Source: Hysterangium stoloniferum
Lineage: Eukaryota; Basidiomycota; Agaricomycetes; Hysterangiales; Hysterangiaceae
Direction: 5' to 3'
Length of the DNA stretch: 64,000 bases
Assembly: GCA_015178975.1 (NCBI GenBank)
Contig: WHVD01000158.1
Span: forward strand, 122,823 to 186,822
Below, piece by piece: positions 21,540 through 32,475 of the stretch (the stretch's first letter is position 1; each line of letters starts with the position of its first letter). The notes under the pieces are model-generated. The model was given only the letters and a program-made list of their open reading frames with translations. It was not told the DNA's origin and ran no database searches. Both the position numbers and the translations under genes were made by a program.

Positions 21540-22717
21540 AAAAGCTGTAAAAACATGTATATTGGGACCTAATGAAGATATTTCAACAAGCCAATTTCCA
21601 TATTTCGAAGATATTTAGTGAGACAACCTCAAAAATTTGGCCATCCCCAAAACAAATCGGGAAAAATCAGAAAAAATATGCAATTGAGAGCTTTCTATGA
21701 GCCAAACACAATTCTACTAAATATATTTGAGGTTTGTCTGAGCATAACAGTACAATACAATATATTTGAAGTTTAGCTACCCATGTGTAGCACCAAAAGA
21801 ATGAAAATCTGAGGAAACTTCCACTCACGTTCTTGAATAGTGTCCAATGGCCCATGGACAACCTCAAAAATATATCTGAAATATTGCTGGACTTCAAAAT
21901 CAAGTGGCCCAGTCAAGCATACCCCAGCTGCCAAATGTGGAAACCCTCACAGATAATCTCAAGCTGTCAGTGTCACCTGATGGTTCACATGGATTCATTG
22001 ATTCCAGCTTGCCTGTCTGCCCTGAACAAGGATTGGGCTTATATACTGACAGCACCAGGTTTCAGATTGATAATGATGATGCTGGTATAGGATCAGATGC
22101 AGATGTTGAAGAAGCATCAGTATGTGGACATTGGGAGGAGGAGAATCTACAGGAAAGCATGGTGAAATTGGCATTGAAAGAAGGAGATAACTTGAGAGAT
22201 GAAGACTGGCTTCCTTATCAGCTAAAGAGAGCTAAGAAACTGAAAACCAGTCAGTATCTGCATTGCCCATGTATTATCATTGAATCTCACCTTACAGAAT
22301 GCAGACCAGCCCAAAGAGTACATGCGGGGTCCTGATGTAATGAGTAAATCAAAGTGCACACAATGTCATTATCATAACACGAACCACAATCAAACAACCT
22401 TGGATGGCTTTATATTTTCGACAGTCAGTGGACAGAAGTTGCTGCAGGGTGCAGGATATGATGTTAATCCAGAGCTGGTGGTGGTTTTTCAGGAGTGTTG
22501 AAGTGGAGATCCCTGTGGTTCCACCTGAAATTGAAGAGGAGAGTATAGAGATCACTTCTCTACTGACCAACCAAGAAGATGAAACTGGATGGGAGGATGA
22601 TCTGGATGAGTGCACACAGGGTTGTGGTGTTGAGATTCACAGCTGGGATGTTCTATGAGCCCAGATTCAGAATGACATGAAAAAAGTGGGGATACATTAC
22701 CTATCAACAAAGTCAAT
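21540..22717 (+). pseudogene. DDE transposase, N-terminal part
   Basis: The open stretch starting near 21904 encodes an acidic N-terminal region (QLPNVETLTDNLKLS, GIGSDADVEEASVCGHWEEE, DEDWLPYQLKRAKKLK). It continues past a likely intron into RPKEYMRGPDVMSKSK and FIFSTVSGQKLLQG. A frameshift near 22490 separates it from VPPEIEEESIEITSL and DETGWEDDLDEC. A stop lies after SWDVL. This long acidic leader, ahead of the helix-turn-helix part, is usual for this group of basidiomycete transposases as I recall it. The segment is cut at 22717 by an LTR and resumes at 24362. Confidence 0.6.
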
Positions 22718-24361
22718 TGTTATGACTGTGTCGTAACCGTGTCACAATCTGATGGTCCCTGAGAATACTACAGTCTATTGATGTTCCAAGTTATTGATCA
22801 AGTCATCATTTTGGCAACCTTTGGAACACCGATGCTGACATATACCTTCACGGCGATCAAACCCCATTTACGCCCCTGTCAAAATATACTCAAACCATCT
22901 GGTTATGCTTTGATACGTCCCCTTTCATTATGATGATCCATTTTACTCTATGTTTCACATATGCCCGTATATACTTGTAGCCCATGGACTATTCCCTTTT
23001 CTCATAATCCCGCTCTCGGCTCCCGATCTTATTGTAACCTTCCGGTTTCTAGTCAAGTCTATTTGTCAAATAGTGTTTCCACTCTTCCCTTATTTAGTAG
23101 TTTCTAGATGCCGACAACTCATATATAAACCCACTGTAAATGTAGTTATTAGACAATCAGAATATCGACTTAGATCAACTTAGATACCCCTCTAATTTCC
23201 GACTCCATTATCTATTCATGACCACCACATTCCGACTCCATTATCTATTCATGACCACCACATTCCGACTCCATCCGATTTACGATTCAGCCTACATTTA
23301 CGACTTCAATCTCTAATCTCCGACACTCTCAGTCTCTGACTCTCAGTCTCTGACTCTCAGTCTCTGACACTCTCAGTCTCCAACACTCTCAGTCTCCAAC
23401 ACTCTCAGTCTCCAACACTCTCAGTCTCCAACACTCTCAGTCTCCAACACTCTCAGTCTCCAACACTCTCAGTCTCCAACACTCTCAGTCTCCAACACTC
23501 TCAGTCTCCAACACTCTCAGTCTCCAACACTCTCAGTCTCCAACACTCTCAGTCTCCAACACTCTCAGTCTCCAACACTCTCAGTCTCCAACACTCTCAG
23601 TCTCCAACACTCTCAGTCTCCAACACTCTCAGTCTCCAACACTCTCAGTCTCCAACACTCTCAGTCTCCAACACTCTCAGTCTCCAACACTCTCAGTCTC
23701 CAACACTCTCAGTCTCCAACACTCTCAGTCTCCAACACTCTCAGTCTCCAACACTCTCAGTCTCCAACACTCTCAGTCTCCAACACTCTCAGTCTCCAAC
23801 ACTCTCAGTCTCCAACACTCTCAGTCTCCAACACTCTCAGTCTCCAACACTCTCAGTCTCCAACACTCTCAGTCTCCAACACTCTCAGTCTCCAACACTC
23901 TCAGTCTCCAACACTCTCAGTCTCCAACACTCTCAGTCTCCAACACTCTGACTCTCTCAGTCTCCGACACTCTCAGTCTCTGACACTCTCAGTCTCTGAC
24001 ACTCTCAGTCTCTGACTCTCTCAGTCTCCGACTCTCTCAGTCTCCGACTCTCTCAGTCTCCGACTCTCTCAGTCTCCGACTCTCTCAGTCTCCGACTCTC
24101 TCAGTCTCCGACTCTCTCAGTCTCTGACTCTCTCAGTCTCTGACTCTCGGTCTCTGACCCCTCAGCCCAACCCTCGACTTATCCTTCAGTTTCTGATCGG
24201 TAGTTTACCAAGAGGTTTACTCGACAGGACTAGTTTCCACCCACCCGAAATTTAAGGACACCCGACGGTAACTTGCAAGGGCACAGCACATAAGCTGAAG
24301 CCAAGTCCTTCCGTTCAGTCCCTGTCGGTCTGCCGACATCCATCAGTTTCTGCTCTTAACA
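22718..24361 (+). mobile_element. Solo LTR, family A, copy 3, with expanded satellite
   Basis: It begins TGTTATGACTGTG and ends CTCTTAACA (1644 bp), flanked by the duplication TCAAT. It is about twice as long as its relatives because of the 16-bp satellite at 23310-24160. Hairpin block at 24278-24308. Confidence 0.95.
23310..24160 (+). repeat. Minisatellite of 16-bp units inside an LTR
   Basis: The core (about 23378-23946) is some 35 nearly identical copies of CACTCTCAGTCTCCAA. The flanks carry variant units (CTGACTCTCTCAGTCT, CTCCGACTCTCTCAGT) with more divergence. The related LTR at 12462 has only a few such units. There are no spacers, so it is not a CRISPR array. Confidence 0.95.
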
Positions 24362-25184
24362 TCAATCAGCTTCTCATTCTCCGTAATTTTGCAACACTCC
24401 AGCTGAAAGGATATGGGAAAATCGATGCAAGCCTACACATTGCTCAACAATGGCATGAAGGGGAGGGGATGTATTATGCACACAAAGTCCAAGCACTTGC
24501 ATGCCATTATCAGGTTTTTGAACAGTTACCCATAGAGAAACATGGTGGAGCAAAAATATCACAAAGCTTATTGCTTGATGAGTGTATCAAGACAGCAGCA
24601 AGATCATGACTTACCTCACAGCCTGTAGGCCAAATCACTCCTCAGAAATTTCAGCATGATCTCAATAACAAGATCCTTCCTGCACTTTTTATCTCACTAA
24701 AGCGGCCACTTTGTGAGAGATCAGCTCAGCGATGGCATCTTAAACTTGGATGGCACTTGACAACACTGAAAAAGGGAATATATATGGATGGGCATGAGTG
24801 GGAGGACGTTATGAAATATTGTAATGAGATATTTCTTCCTGCCATGGTGAAATTTGAGGAGTGGATGACAAAGTTTGAGGGCCAAGAGCTGCAAAAAGTG
24901 GCACCAATATTGAGAGTGGGTGAGAAAGAGATTATACCTCAATTTCACAATGAAAGCTGCCTCTCAGTCAATGACTACAAAGTGAAGGCATGGCTGGGAC
25001 CCAATCAGACTGTCTTACAGAAGAAAGGCCAAGGCTATCTAATTCACATTTTGGAGTTCATCAACCCAATCACAGGTCATCTCATTCTTTATAATGCTCA
25101 AGGAAATATTGCAGATGAGGCATGAAAAATCATCTACCCTGATTCTAATGGTGATGCATGGTGGGATACAGAACAGTTACTTGC
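24362..25184 (+). pseudogene. DDE transposase, middle part with HTH and first catalytic block
   Basis: The frame reads LRNFATLQLKGYGKIDASLHIAQQW, a helix-turn-helix-like start, then HYQVFEQLP, KFQHDLNNKILPALF and LCERSAQRWHLKLGW. It continues with KKGIYMDGHEWEDVMKYCNE and the first DDE block PQFHNESCLSVNDYK, then AWLGPNQTVLQKKGQGYLIH. In related proteins this block is FHDESC; here the catalytic Asp is Asn (one G to A change). A stop after NIADEA is another transition. The piece is cut at 25184 by an LTR and resumes in frame at 27772. Confidence 0.75.
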
Positions 25185-27771
25185 TGTTACAACCATGCCG
25201 CAACCCGACAGATCCTGAGATTATCACCACTTATCAACAATTCAAGTCATCACTCAAGTTCTCACATTGGAAGCTGTCGGTTTCCCAATGCTGACATATG
25301 CCTTCATGGTGATCAAACTCTGTTTACGCCCCTGTCAAAATATACTCATACTATCTGGTTAAACTCTGATACATCCCTTTTCATTATGATGATCCATTCT
25401 ACTTGTTATGTATTTCTAAGTTTTTTCTGATTTTTAAACAATTTCCCCTAACAAATTGCGAAAACAAATATTCAAATGTAATTATATTGCGACAATCAAA
25501 TTGTACAATATTTGCTTGATTTATCTTGAATTTATACAATTTATTTTGTATTTTTATCTAATAAATTGAGCAGGTTATTGAATTTCTACTTTTTATTCTT
25601 TTTTGATTAATATGTCGGCGACTCAGCGCTTATTCACAACGTGTGAGTAATCATGTGACATTCACATGACATTTCAAACTCCGACACTGACAAAACATGT
25701 GAAATTATCGCGCATAATCAAGGTAATATATATATTTATATTATTATAATAAAATATTATATTTATAACTAACTAAAAATAAATATAATAATTATAATAA
25801 TATAAAGCCGGCCACATGTGTTTATTATACAGCGTGGGGGAAACTCCTCACAACGAGTGACAGCCATCACAACAAGTGACAGTTGTCACAAGGGCGCGTG
25901 ACGGTCACACAGGCGCGCGACTGTCACAACGCGTGACAGTCACAAGACGCGAAGGATGTCATGCACACGCACAGGCGCGAGAGCATTATATAATCATATA
26001 TGCTACTACAGCAAAAAACCGGAAATCTCTGGAACATTCCAATGGCTGCTAAAGCAATAGTAGTTAATAGGTACTAATAATAGATACAATATTGTAGAAT
26101 ATTCTATAAGATTCCAGTAAGTTCTATTATGCCAAAAATATTCTATAGTGTCTTAGAAGTAGTTAGAACCTTCCACTATGCTCTAGAAAATTCTAGAAAA
26201 TTCTAAATGACATCATTCCTTCCAGAATGACATCATTCAATCTTCTAGAATCTTCTAAATGTCTCAGACCAAAATGTATATAAGGAGCTCCACTCCAGCC
26301 TTGAATAACAATCAATCAATCTTTACTACATTTTATCAGCCACATCAGTGTGCCACTGCAGCAAGTAGTTTATTCCACCCCTTGTTGGGCTGTTGGACAA
26401 ATAAATACAAATACTTAGTCATCTCTAGTTGAGCTGCTGACCTAAGTTATCTCAGGATCCCTTTGTCACCTCTTGTTGAGCTTCTGACAATAATCCTACC
26501 CCTTGGTCACTCTTCTGACCAATCAGGATTCCCTGCCACCTCTTGTTGAGCTTCTGGTATTAATCCTTTATACTATAGTCCTCTCTTAATTGAGTACCGA
26601 TTATTAGTTTTCTTTACATTGTTATTTGTAGTCTAAAACTTCAGTCACCTCTAGTTGAGTAATTTGACTGTTTATTACATTGCAAATAATCCCGTTCCTT
26701 TGTTCATTTATTGTGAATCAGTAAAGCATATTCACATAAACAAATACTGAGAATATCCTTGCAGAATCCTTAAGACTACATTAAGATCCTGATAAGTTAG
26801 TATCACAGTAGACCCTGTAGGTTAGTGTAAATAAAGCATATATTAGCCAAATAGTGTTTTATTCTATATCTAATCTTTTGACCTGTTTATAAATATTTTT
26901 ACTGTTTGATAAATAGTATAAAATATATATAAACTAGCTAGAATTGAAGTCGAATCTAGTTTCGGAATCAGTGAATTGTTATTCATATTTTAGTAGTGTT
27001 TTTACAGAAAAAGAACAAGCTTGCACAAGCAGCTCTCAAAACCTTCTTTGCGAAGTAGGGTGCATATATTCAAGTAAACTCTTGACTTCAGGGGTTCTAA
27101 GTCTATTTAGGCTGCCACTGATTAATATCAAATACTTAAATTATTTTACCTTGCAGTGAATTGAGTATTTGCACATTTTGATAGAGCATTGGACTCCTTT
27201 TTCGGAAAATAGTATTAAAATAAGACTAATAATACATCACACTACTCTATGTTTCACACATGTCTAAATATACTTGTAACTCTCGGACTTTTTCCTTTTC
27301 TCGTAATCCCACTCTCAGTTAATGTACAGCCTCTGAACTAATCGTAACCTTCCCGTTCCTAGTCAAGTTTATTTGTCAATACCATTTTCCACTCTTCTCC
27401 TAGTTAGTGTTTTTTAGATGCCTGATATTTGTATATGAACCCGCTGTAGTTGTAGTTACTAGGCAATCAGAATATTGACTCAGAATACCCTCTTACACCT
27501 ATAGAAATCTCATACTAAGTATTCCACTATCTGCCTCCACATGCACTCACCCCCTCTCAGTCCCTGACCCCTTGGCCTGACACTCGACTTATCCCTTGAT
27601 TCCAATTGGTAGTTTTTGCCGAGAGGTATTTGTTGGGACTAGTCTTCACCTGCCCGAAATTTAAGGACACCTGACAGATAACTGCGAGGGCACAGCACAT
27701 AAGCTGAAGCCAAGTCCTTCTGATTGGTCCCCGTCGGCCTACCGACATTAGTCAGTTTTCAGTTCTTAACA
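25185..27771 (+). mobile_element. Solo LTR, family A, copy 4, split by a family B LTR
   Basis: It starts TGTTACAACCATG and ends TTCTTAACA, with the duplication CTTGC at 25180-25184 and 27772-27776. The family B LTR sits inside (25404-27241). Without it the LTR is about 744 bp. Hairpin block at 27687-27718. Confidence 0.95.
25404..27241 (+). mobile_element. Solo LTR, family B, copy 1
   Basis: It is 1838 bp from TGTTATGTATTTC to ATACATCACA, with the perfect duplication CTACT. It is closely similar to the 5' LTR at 59157-61046. It contains two GGCGCGCGAC-type minisatellite units and several TCACCTCTAGTTGAG-type repeats (26340-26660). As an insertion in an LTR that is itself in a transposon in a tandem unit, it is the innermost, youngest event of this nest. 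Confidence 0.95.
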
Positions 27772-28535
27772 CTTGCCCAAGTCAAGCATGCAATTGAAGT
27801 GTTTGAAAAGGCTCATCCAAATTGTGTTGCACTCTTTATTTTTGACCAGTCATCAGCACATGCATCACTAGGTCCTGATGCTCTCAAAGCTTTCGAGATG
27901 AACAAGTCCAATGGTGGCAAGCAGTGTATACAACATGATACAGTCATTCCTGAATCAAATCCAGTTGCTGAACACTGAGGGAAAGTACAAAAGATGACCC
28001 TTCCAGATGGAAAACAGGAAGGTTTGGAACATGCGCTTACTGAGCGGGGTTTTGATGTTCACAAAATGCACACCAAGTGTGTGCCAGTATGCCCATTTGA
28101 AAATACTGATTGCTGCATGGCCTGGCTACTCAGCAAACAGGACAACTTTGTGAACCAAGAGTCTATGCTCGAGTCTCTTATCAAAAAAGCCGGACATGAA
28201 TGTATTTTTTTACCCAAGTTCCACTGTGAGCTCAATCCAATTGAGATGGTAAGTTAAAACCATCTTATATCTCATAGTTGTTAAAATCTGATATATTGTT
28301 TAAGTATTGGGGATGTGTCAAATATCATTACTGTGAGGTCCCCAAAAAGAATTTCACTCAAGCAAAGGAGATCACCCTCCATTACCTAAATGCATGCCCT
28401 ACTGATGTAATCCAGAGGTTTATTAACTGTTCCTGGCAATTCATGAGTGCATCCCAGAAGGGGCTCACTGTAGTGCTGCCACATGGGCTGTCAGGAAGCA
28501 AAAACAACACCACCAGGTTTCTAATATGGCAATGA
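27772..28535 (+). pseudogene. DDE transposase, C-terminal part with second Asp and Glu
   Basis: The second catalytic Asp is in LFIFDQSSAHASLG (codon at 27844), and the Glu in LPKFHCELNPIE (codon at 28243), 133 codons further on; classic Tc1/mariner enzymes have 34-39. Between them lie a stop after PVAEH (TGG to TGA in context) and TLPDGKQEGLEHALTERG. After a small probable intron the end reads YWGCVKYHYCEVPKKN, ACPTDVIQRFINCSWQFM. The domain order fits a family common in Agaricomycetes. This copy is inactive. Confidence 0.75.
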
Positions 28536-28751
28536 TGTCGATTGATGCTGTTCTAAACCCTAACTAGCTTACAAAATTTCACAAAATTTGACCAAAAAAT
28601 TTGGCCACTCTAAAACCTAATGGGAAAAATACGGGAAAAGTGGTTTTCAATATATTTTGACCAGCTGGATCCAAATCTGGAATTAGTTTCTTCCCAAAAG
28701 TTCTCAATCGTGAGATATTAAACTTGCCGACTTTGATTGTCCGCAACTGTA

Positions 28752-29575
28752 CATTGGGAATCCAAGCAGCTAGGTTCCTATGACAGCATACATATTTAGA
28801 TAACCTTTATTGAGAGGCACGGTCGGTTTCCATTCCATATAGAATATTTGTAAGGAGTCTCTAACTATAGTTGTTCTATATTTACTGCGTTCCAGCCTAC
28901 CAAAGATAGCTAACGTAACGCTATTACTTCAACAGTTTTGCTGTATAGCTCGCGGTAAGCATACTGTTGGAGTATTTAGTTTGGAGTATTTAGTTGCAAT
29001 CTATCGGGCACTTTATCGCCTTCTTTATCTGCAAGAAAACTTGCTGTGTGTTGTATCGCACTGAATTTGTAGGTAGTCCATTTTTTTCTATTCTCCGTAT
29101 TCTTGATCTGACACTCTTAAACCTCCTCAACGGCACACATGGGGGTTCTCCGTCTCTGCATTTCCGCCATTCTTCATGTGATGTAAGCATATAAATCAGT
29201 GAGTCCAGAACCTTAAGTTTCTTGTGGACTGGCTTAATTGAATACACTTACTACTCGATTCAATCGAGTGAAAGCGTCAGACTCTGTATGAACGCTATTA
29301 AGACTTACCTCCAGGATTGCATTCGCGAGGTACAATGTTAATGACCGCCACATACTGCCTTATGTTTCAAACTTCATGATTGTGAAAGGCGTTTGAACAA
29401 TTGCTATAGTTCAGTTATAATAACCGACGTTTCTTATGTTTCGAATCTCATCATGACAACGGAAAACGATTTCACCAATATTGTTCCGTTTTAATAACTG
29501 CCCCATACTAATCGGTTGTGATAATAAAATTCGAAACATAAGTAACGTCTGACAGTATGTGGCGTATGTGGCCGT
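28752..29575. other. Tail of unit 2, right part, with a fold-back insertion
   Basis: It matches 16541-17118 of unit 1. Relative to unit 1 there is an extra piece of roughly 240 bp (about 29310-29550). Its ends form an inverted repeat: CGCCACATACTG and CCTTATGTTTC on the left against GAAACATAAG and CAGTATGTGGCG on the right. Confidence 0.5.
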
Positions 29576-29910
29576 TATTAAAACTGAACAATAGCAATTG
29601 TTCAAATGCGGATCATTTATTTGTCGTGTGGCCTCGAAGGCGCAACGAATTTCATTGCTGAATTAAGTGTCTGGTGCCAACCTGGCTAAGGCAATAGGTC
29701 GGGTGTAGGATGAGGCACCATGGGGGTACTGGCATCAAAGTCAAAAATATCAACAGCCAATTCAATCCGATGGTCACTTCTCTCTCTCGCCCTGTTTAAA
29801 AGGATTGAGGTGAATGCATATCATCTTCACCACCTCGCCTTGAATTACTTCCACCGCGCAGGCACAGTTGCTACTCTCTAAACTCCGACAGTTTTAATCC
29901 CTTTTTCGTA

Positions 29911-30477
29911 ATGCAATTTTCTCAAGTCATCATCTTTGTTTCTATCATCGTTGCCACCGTTTCTGCGACCACTGAATTGTACCCTCGCACATGCGACGTT
30001 CCAGGTAAATCTTAAGATATTCAATAGCATCCCTACAGAGCCTGACGCTTTCACAGCTTGTGTTGATGCACTCGCGGATATTTGTGAGACGAGTGGAATA
30101 CTGTGTTGACCAGATTGATGGTTGACTAATATTCTCAGTGGCTGAGTGTAGACCTGCCGCTGAACAGAGGGGCTCGAGTGAGTTGAATGGAGTTGGCGTG
30201 GATCAGAATAATAATTCAAACGTCCACAGACTCCTCCGAAAATGAGGCATGTTTCGCTGCTGCGCGCAGCGCCGGACTCAACGTCAGTTGTGTTTTTAGC
30301 TTTCTGAAAAATGCCAACATATTTACCTTCCGCTATAGACCTCCGTGTGCGCAGAATGCTTGTAAATATCAACCCAAGCTGAGCACCGGGCAGCACCACC
30401 AAAGCGTCAAATATGTGTGGTCTAATCGTCTTCAATTTGTCCCTTATGTAATAATACTTTCTAAAAACATAGCCTGA
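29911..30477 (+). CDS. Small secreted cysteine-rich protein (unit 3)
   Basis: Four exons (29911-30004, 30057-30083, 30139-30177, 30230-30477) give about 135 residues. The first three introns and the signal peptide MQFSQVIIFVSIIVATVSA are the same as in the unit 2 gene. The mature part differs at many codons: TCDVPACVDAL, AECRPAAEQR, EACFAAARSAG, VSCVFSF, then PPCAQNACKY. The cysteine number is similar but one pair has shifted. The C-terminus is extended by ten residues because the stop after QFVP is lost. The function is unknown; secretion is inferred from the signal peptide. Confidence 0.7.
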
Positions 30478-31473
30478 GTCGTTTTGTTGGGCATTGTTAA
30501 ATCTAGTCTGAAAACGTGTACAGTCCATTCCATATGCATCTCACGGAAGATCAAAGTTAGGCATAAAGTGAGACCATAGAACAGATAGTTGTTGTGACCA
30601 CAACCCTCAGAGCGATTGGCATTCTTACATAGAATGCAATGAATTTTGATCAATGCCACTTTACAAGGCCGCAGGAACAGCGAGGAGATTCACTAGAGTT
30701 GCTCATTGTTCCAAATTGATGATGGAAGCCCGCTGCAATGTAATCAGCCATTTGCGAAACTGCATATATAGTTGGATCGTACCTTCACCAATACCGTCTA
30801 GAGTGGTGGGAGGCATCCCATCAGCTCGCCTGGGTATAGTAAAAGCCAAGTGTGTATCAGAAGGTATCCTTTGCACTGCCAGGCAACATACTGCACTTCG
30901 TCTAGTCATCGTTCGAGTGGGGCAGTTATGTGGGGGGGCCTCAATGGGAATTGGAATATAGGAGAGCTGCTGCCCGCCCTCGCGCAGGCGGGTCAAGTTG
31001 TCAAGGAGATATTTCATAAGGAGATCCATTGCTCACCCTCCGTCTGAATCTATCCCCGAGATCAACCTGTTGGCATCCCATATACTCCGCTCGTCTGCTT
31101 CCTCAGTCCATTCCCCCCAATGTCCCAGAATTTCTCAGGGTGCTTGAGTGTTTGGGGATGGGCGTCATAACGTGTTCGAGGGCTTGTTCTTCTGTCTGGA
31201 TCTGCGCACGGCTGATGTGCTATTGAACGAAGAGATTTCTATTTAAGAGCATGCTACCAGCAGTCGACCACCCTGTGTATTGTGTTAATATAATACTGCT
31301 CTCGCAACATCGTTTACAGCTGTGCGTTGTATCGAAAAACAGTGTGTCATATTTTTGCAAGCAATGAGGCCACTGGCCAAAGTTGTACACCAATGTCAGC
31401 CATCGTGCTCCATTGCAAAGGTACTGACATCCGACATCCGATCCCACGCAGCCCCCGTGCTACCACGATATAA
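30478..31473. other. Duplicated segment without recognised gene
   Basis: It matches 13961-14943 with indels. Open frames on either strand are not conserved between the copies. Confidence 0.35.
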
Positions 31474-31878
31474 CTACTCTGACAATTTACGAACCTGACC
31501 CTTACGCGAAGCTCTCTCAAACGAGGTCTCTGCCTCCTCTACCGTATCAAACCCCTCCTAACAATTTCCACTGACTTTCGACGTTAAGCGCAATACATCT
31601 GGCCTTCAATACAGATCAATCAACTGCACCATTTGTGAGATGAAGAGTGGGCGCGGAGCCTGAACTCACCAATGTTCAAAGAGCCCCACGTCTCTCCCAG
31701 CAGAGACTACATAGACCTTTTTTTTGCGTCTGGAACCTCTGCCTGTTTTGCGAACACCGTTATCGATGGTCAGCGGAGATGCTGACGCCGAATCGACTTT
31801 GTGTATATGCTCCTGTTGCTCTCCTTCTCCTATGGTCGACGTTTCGAGCGCTGAAGATTGCGAGGGGGAGGAGAGCAT
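31474..31878 (-). pseudogene. RNase H1 N-terminal-like gene, broken copy (unit 3)
   Basis: It is the counterpart of 14944-15448. The first exon is open and well conserved (RRKKKVYVVSAGRDVGLFEHW), but in the second exon the codon after VSGNC is TAG where unit 1 has CAG, and a small deletion follows. This transition removes the second half of the domain. Confidence 0.6.
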
Positions 31879-32475
31879 GATATCAGGTACGTTTCAAACA
31901 TGTAGACGACGAATTTTACTCAGCGCAACTCCGATGTATGTGGTGGCAATATCTGACTCTGTATCGCTGATTTCTTCAGATTTCAAGTATTATATATACA
32001 ACGTTTTGTGGAAAATAAAATCGAGTGGCGTACCTGCGCCATTTGGCTGAAGCAGAGGCGAGTCTGAGGGTAAGTAAGACTTTTCGGCTATCATATTATC
32101 AGTGGTTTAGTTGAACCTGAGAGGCGAGGGATTGAATGGACGTTCTGTGTTCTAATGGGTAATATATAACATTTGGTGTACGATGTGCCAGGCGCCTTTT
32201 GTTAGTTGTCACGATCGGTCATCGATGCTGCAAGTGAATCGCTCCAAGGCAGATGAACTTCCTGCTCGTTTTTCAAAAACAGAACCCAGCAACATAATGG
32301 TGACCATGTGCCTATCTGGCAAAATAAAGTTCCATAAGTGCATGCTAGTCTAAAAACAACGAGAGCTTGATAACATATCTATGCTGAGTATCCCAAGAAA
32401 ATATCAATAAACAATTACGATGGAGGGAAACAGAACCTGGTCTAATGAACGAGAAACTTTGTAAATATTGTAATA
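31879..32475. other. Duplicated spacer, 3' flank of the synthetase gene
   Basis: It contains the uninterrupted forms of both LTR target sites seen in unit 2 (GAGGGTAAGTAAG at about 32066 and GTCTAAAAACAACG at about 32348). No gene was found. Confidence 0.4.

Larger units (their letters stand above)
20713..28749 (+). mobile_element. TA-flanked DDE transposon with imperfect inverted ends, carrying nested solo LTRs
   Basis: The ends are imperfect inverted repeats beginning CARTTGYGGACAATCAAAG (left 20713, right 28749), flanked by a TA duplication (20711-20712, 28750-28751). Unit 1 shows the empty site GACTACATTGGG at about 16540, with a single TA. The TA target and the ELNPIE-type end of the transposase point to the Tc1/mariner/IS630 superfamily in the broad sense. 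Removing the nested LTRs (20787-21534, 22718-24361, 25185-27771) and their duplications leaves an element of about 3 kb with one transposase gene on the plus strand, now broken. Confidence 0.9.
17395..29575. repeat. Tandem unit 2 of the segmental duplication, inflated by insertions
   Basis: After removing insertions (18635-18881, 19167-19968, 20713-28749) this unit follows the order of units 1 and 3. Relative to unit 3 it lacks about 1.2 kb between the secreted protein gene and the spacer at 18.5 kb (equivalent to 30.7-31.9 kb). Its tail resumes at 28750 immediately right of the DDE transposon. Confidence 0.8.

Noticed and set aside
23310-24160. CRISPR-like regular repeat array
   Set aside because: The units are contiguous 16-mers without unique spacers, inside an LTR of a eukaryote.
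26944-27159. 71-codon frame repeated at 60779-60967
   Set aside because: It is conserved only because both lie in the same LTR family; no codon-level constraint or start context supports a gene.
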